Source of the DNA: Lachnospiraceae bacterium UBA1760
Lineage (GTDB): Bacteria; Bacillota; Clostridia; Lachnospirales; Lachnospiraceae
Direction: 5' to 3'
Length of the DNA: 23,334 nucleotides
Assembly: GCA_002314775.1 (NCBI GenBank)
Contig: DCHE01000069.1
Span: 1-23,334 of the forward strand
The position numbers and the translations under genes are program-made. Under the pieces are notes generated by a model that did not search any database, was not told the origin of the DNA, and worked only from the letters and a program-made list of their open reading frames with translations. This document shows positions 21,785-23,334 of this stretch, piece after piece (position 1 is the first letter of the stretch; each line of letters opens with the position of its first letter).

Positions 21785-23334
21785 TTACTCAACAGATACT
21801 ATGTAATAGTAGATTGGCTGTCCACCATAGTGGATATCAACCTCGAGATCAGGGAACTCTAAAGCAATCTGCTGTCCGAGTTCATTTGCCTTCTCCTCTT
21901 CAATATCTGCACCGTAGTAAATGCTTACTAAGCCTGAGTCCTCATCAGCCATCTTCTTGATAAGCTCAAGTGTAACCTTTGCAACATCATTACCAACTGC
22001 CTTGATGCCCTTATCATCAAGACCCATGATGTCATCAACCTTGATTGTAATTCCATCTATCTGAGTATCTCTAACTGCATAGGTAACTGAGCCTGATTTA
22101 ACCTCACTCATAGCTTCAATCATTGACTCCTTGTTAGTCTCACTGTCATCATCAGGAGAGAAGCCTATCATTGCAGAAATACCCTGAGGAACTGATGTTG
22201 TAGGGATTACTATAATATTCTTCTCCTCACAGATATCAGCTGCCTGATTAGCTGCAAGAATAATATTCTTATTATTAGGAAGAATGAAAATATTCTGTGC
22301 ATTTACCTTATCTACTGCATCCAAAATATCTGCAGTACTAGGGTTCATGGTCTGTCCGCCTTCAATGATATAATCTACACCGAGACTCTTGAAAATCTCA
22401 TTAATTCCATCACCAACACTGACAGCAATAAATCCAACTTCCTTCGGAGGTTCTGCAGGGGCTGCTGCTTCCTGCTCTTTTTCAGACATCTTAAAAAGCT
22501 TCTCCTGATGCTCTAATCTCATGTTATCAATCTTCATGTTAGACAAAGCACCATACTTCAATGCACGCTGAATGGCAAGTCCAGGATCATTGGTATGCAC
22601 ATGTACCTTTACCACATCCTCATCAGCAACACAAACGATGGAGTCACCGATGGATTCCAGATATGCTTTAAAATCAAGTTCCATTTTATTGGTAAAGACC
22701 TTATTTAACATAATGATAAATTCGGTGCAGTAACCAAACTTAATATCAATATTAGCCTGAACGTCCATGTCAGGTCCAGAGGTAGTTTTCTCAGTTTTTG
22801 CAGGGGCTGCTGTTATGGAGAAATCAATTTCCTTGCCAAGGAATGCATCATATGCACCGCAAAGAACCTCAACAAGTCCCTGTCCACCGGAATCCACTAC
22901 GCCTGCCTGTTTCAATACAGGAAGCATTTCTGGAGTCTGGCTGAGAACATATTTTGCATGTTCAATCACATCTCCAATATACTTTTCCAAATTATTTTCA
23001 CCTGCTTCATGAAGTTCTTTTGCCTTCTCAAAAGCACCTCTTGCAACAGTGAGGATAGTTCCTTCCTTAGGCTTCATAACTGCCTTATACGCAGTTTCCA
23101 CAGCCTTCTCCATAGCCTGACTAAGATCTGTAATCTCCAGACATTCTTTGCCGGAAATACTCTTGGTAAATCCTCTTAAAAGCTGAGACAGAATTACTCC
23201 TGAATTTCCTCTGGCACCACGAAGTGATCCACTGGAAATAGCCTTGCACAAAGCAGCCATTTCAACATTTTCACCTAATGCAGCCACTTCCTTGGCGGCA
23301 GACATAATGGTCATAGTCATATTGGTACCTGTAT
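21785..23334 (-). CDS. DAK2-domain protein, fatty acid kinase FakA-like (5' end outside window)
   Basis: A C-terminal part of 515 residues of a protein usually about 550. The first visible residues TGTNMTMTIMSAAKEV continue the DAK2 signature whose metal-binding Asp residues lie just beyond the edge. The Met at 23320 is thus internal, not the start. The DAK2 domain has SGSLRGARGNSGVILSQLLRG and VVDSGGQGLVEVL. The middle and C-terminal FakA-type domains follow (GYCTEFIIML, VKVHVHTNDPG, then FILPNNKNIILAANQAA). Members phosphorylate FakB-bound exogenous fatty acids for phospholipid synthesis. No FakB (DegV) gene is in the window. The YloV-recG linkage is common in Firmicutes. Confidence 0.92.
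   Translation of the reverse strand, partial: TGTNMTMTIMSAAKEVAALGENVEMAALCKAISSGSLRGARGNSGVILSQLLRGFTKSISGKECLEITDLSQAMEKAVETAYKAVMKPKEGTILTVARGAFEKAKELHEAGENNLEKYIGDVIEHAKYVLSQTPEMLPVLKQAGVVDSGGQGLVEVLCGAYDAFLGKEIDFSITAAPAKTEKTTSGPDMDVQANIDIKFGYCTEFIIMLNKVFTNKMELDFKAYLESIGDSIVCVADEDVVKVHVHTNDPGLAIQRALKYGALSNMKIDNMRLEHQEKLFKMSEKEQEAAAPAEPPKEVGFIAVSVGDGINEIFKSLGVDYIIEGGQTMNPSTADILDAVDKVNAQNIFILPNNKNIILAANQAADICEEKNIIVIPTTSVPQGISAMIGFSPDDDSETNKESMIEAMSEVKSGSVTYAVRDTQIDGITIKVDDIMGLDDKGIKAVGNDVAKVTLELIKKMADEDSGLVSIYYGADIEEEKANELGQQIALEFPDLEVDIHYGGQPIYYYIVSVE

Overview
The window is AT-rich and carries single-copy housekeeping genes with strong similarity to low-GC Firmicutes. The gene set and order (fakA-type DAK2 gene, recG, coaD, coiled-coil gene, tmcAL; recA-recX-rny; rpsO and pnp), together with BspA-type leucine-rich repeat surface proteins and a membrane-anchored GH5 cellulase, point to a plant-fibre-degrading gut or rumen Lachnospiraceae (Butyrivibrio, Pseudobutyrivibrio or Roseburia-like). 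The genus is inference. Every gene lies on the minus strand except tmcAL.

Layout in transcription order on the minus strand, from high to low coordinate. (1) A 5'-truncated DAK2/FakA-like gene (cut by the window edge), recG, and a GH5 endoglucanase 19 nt behind recG. Then coaD with its own promoter and a coiled-coil protein with an Asp-rich tail, ended by a long hairpin shared with the convergent tmcAL. (2) tmcAL on the plus strand, divergent from recA. The recA promoter carries a LexA-like box; recX follows, then rny, whose -35 box abuts the recX stop codon, and a strong terminator. (3) A Nudix hydrolase, xerD with its own promoter, aroC, and an overlapping pair of four-helix DMT half-transporters. 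(4) rpsO with a promoter, a structured leader and a terminator; an aroE-aroK fusion behind a short overlapping leader ORF; two tandem BspA-like secreted proteins, each with its own terminator; and pnp (3' end outside the window) with its own promoter and a long 5'-terminal hairpin.

The usual rpsO-pnp neighbourhood is therefore split by about 6 kb holding aroEK and a duplicated surface-protein gene, and the slot between recG and coaD, often held by rsmD in related bacteria, holds a cellulase.

The most unusual region is the BspA-like pair (1744-5648). The two proteins are divergent over most of their length but share a 103-residue Trp/Tyr-rich C-terminal module that is about 93% identical, with no known anchor motif that I can see. 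One copy appears to have lost a base in an A-run directly after its natural start codon. Other points worth checking are the pnp and rpsO leaders, the aroEK leader ORF and hairpin, and a 38-nt intergenic repeat present upstream of both aroEK and recX. I found no tRNA, rRNA, insertion sequence, prophage or CRISPR array. No stretch without a gene exceeds 300 nt.
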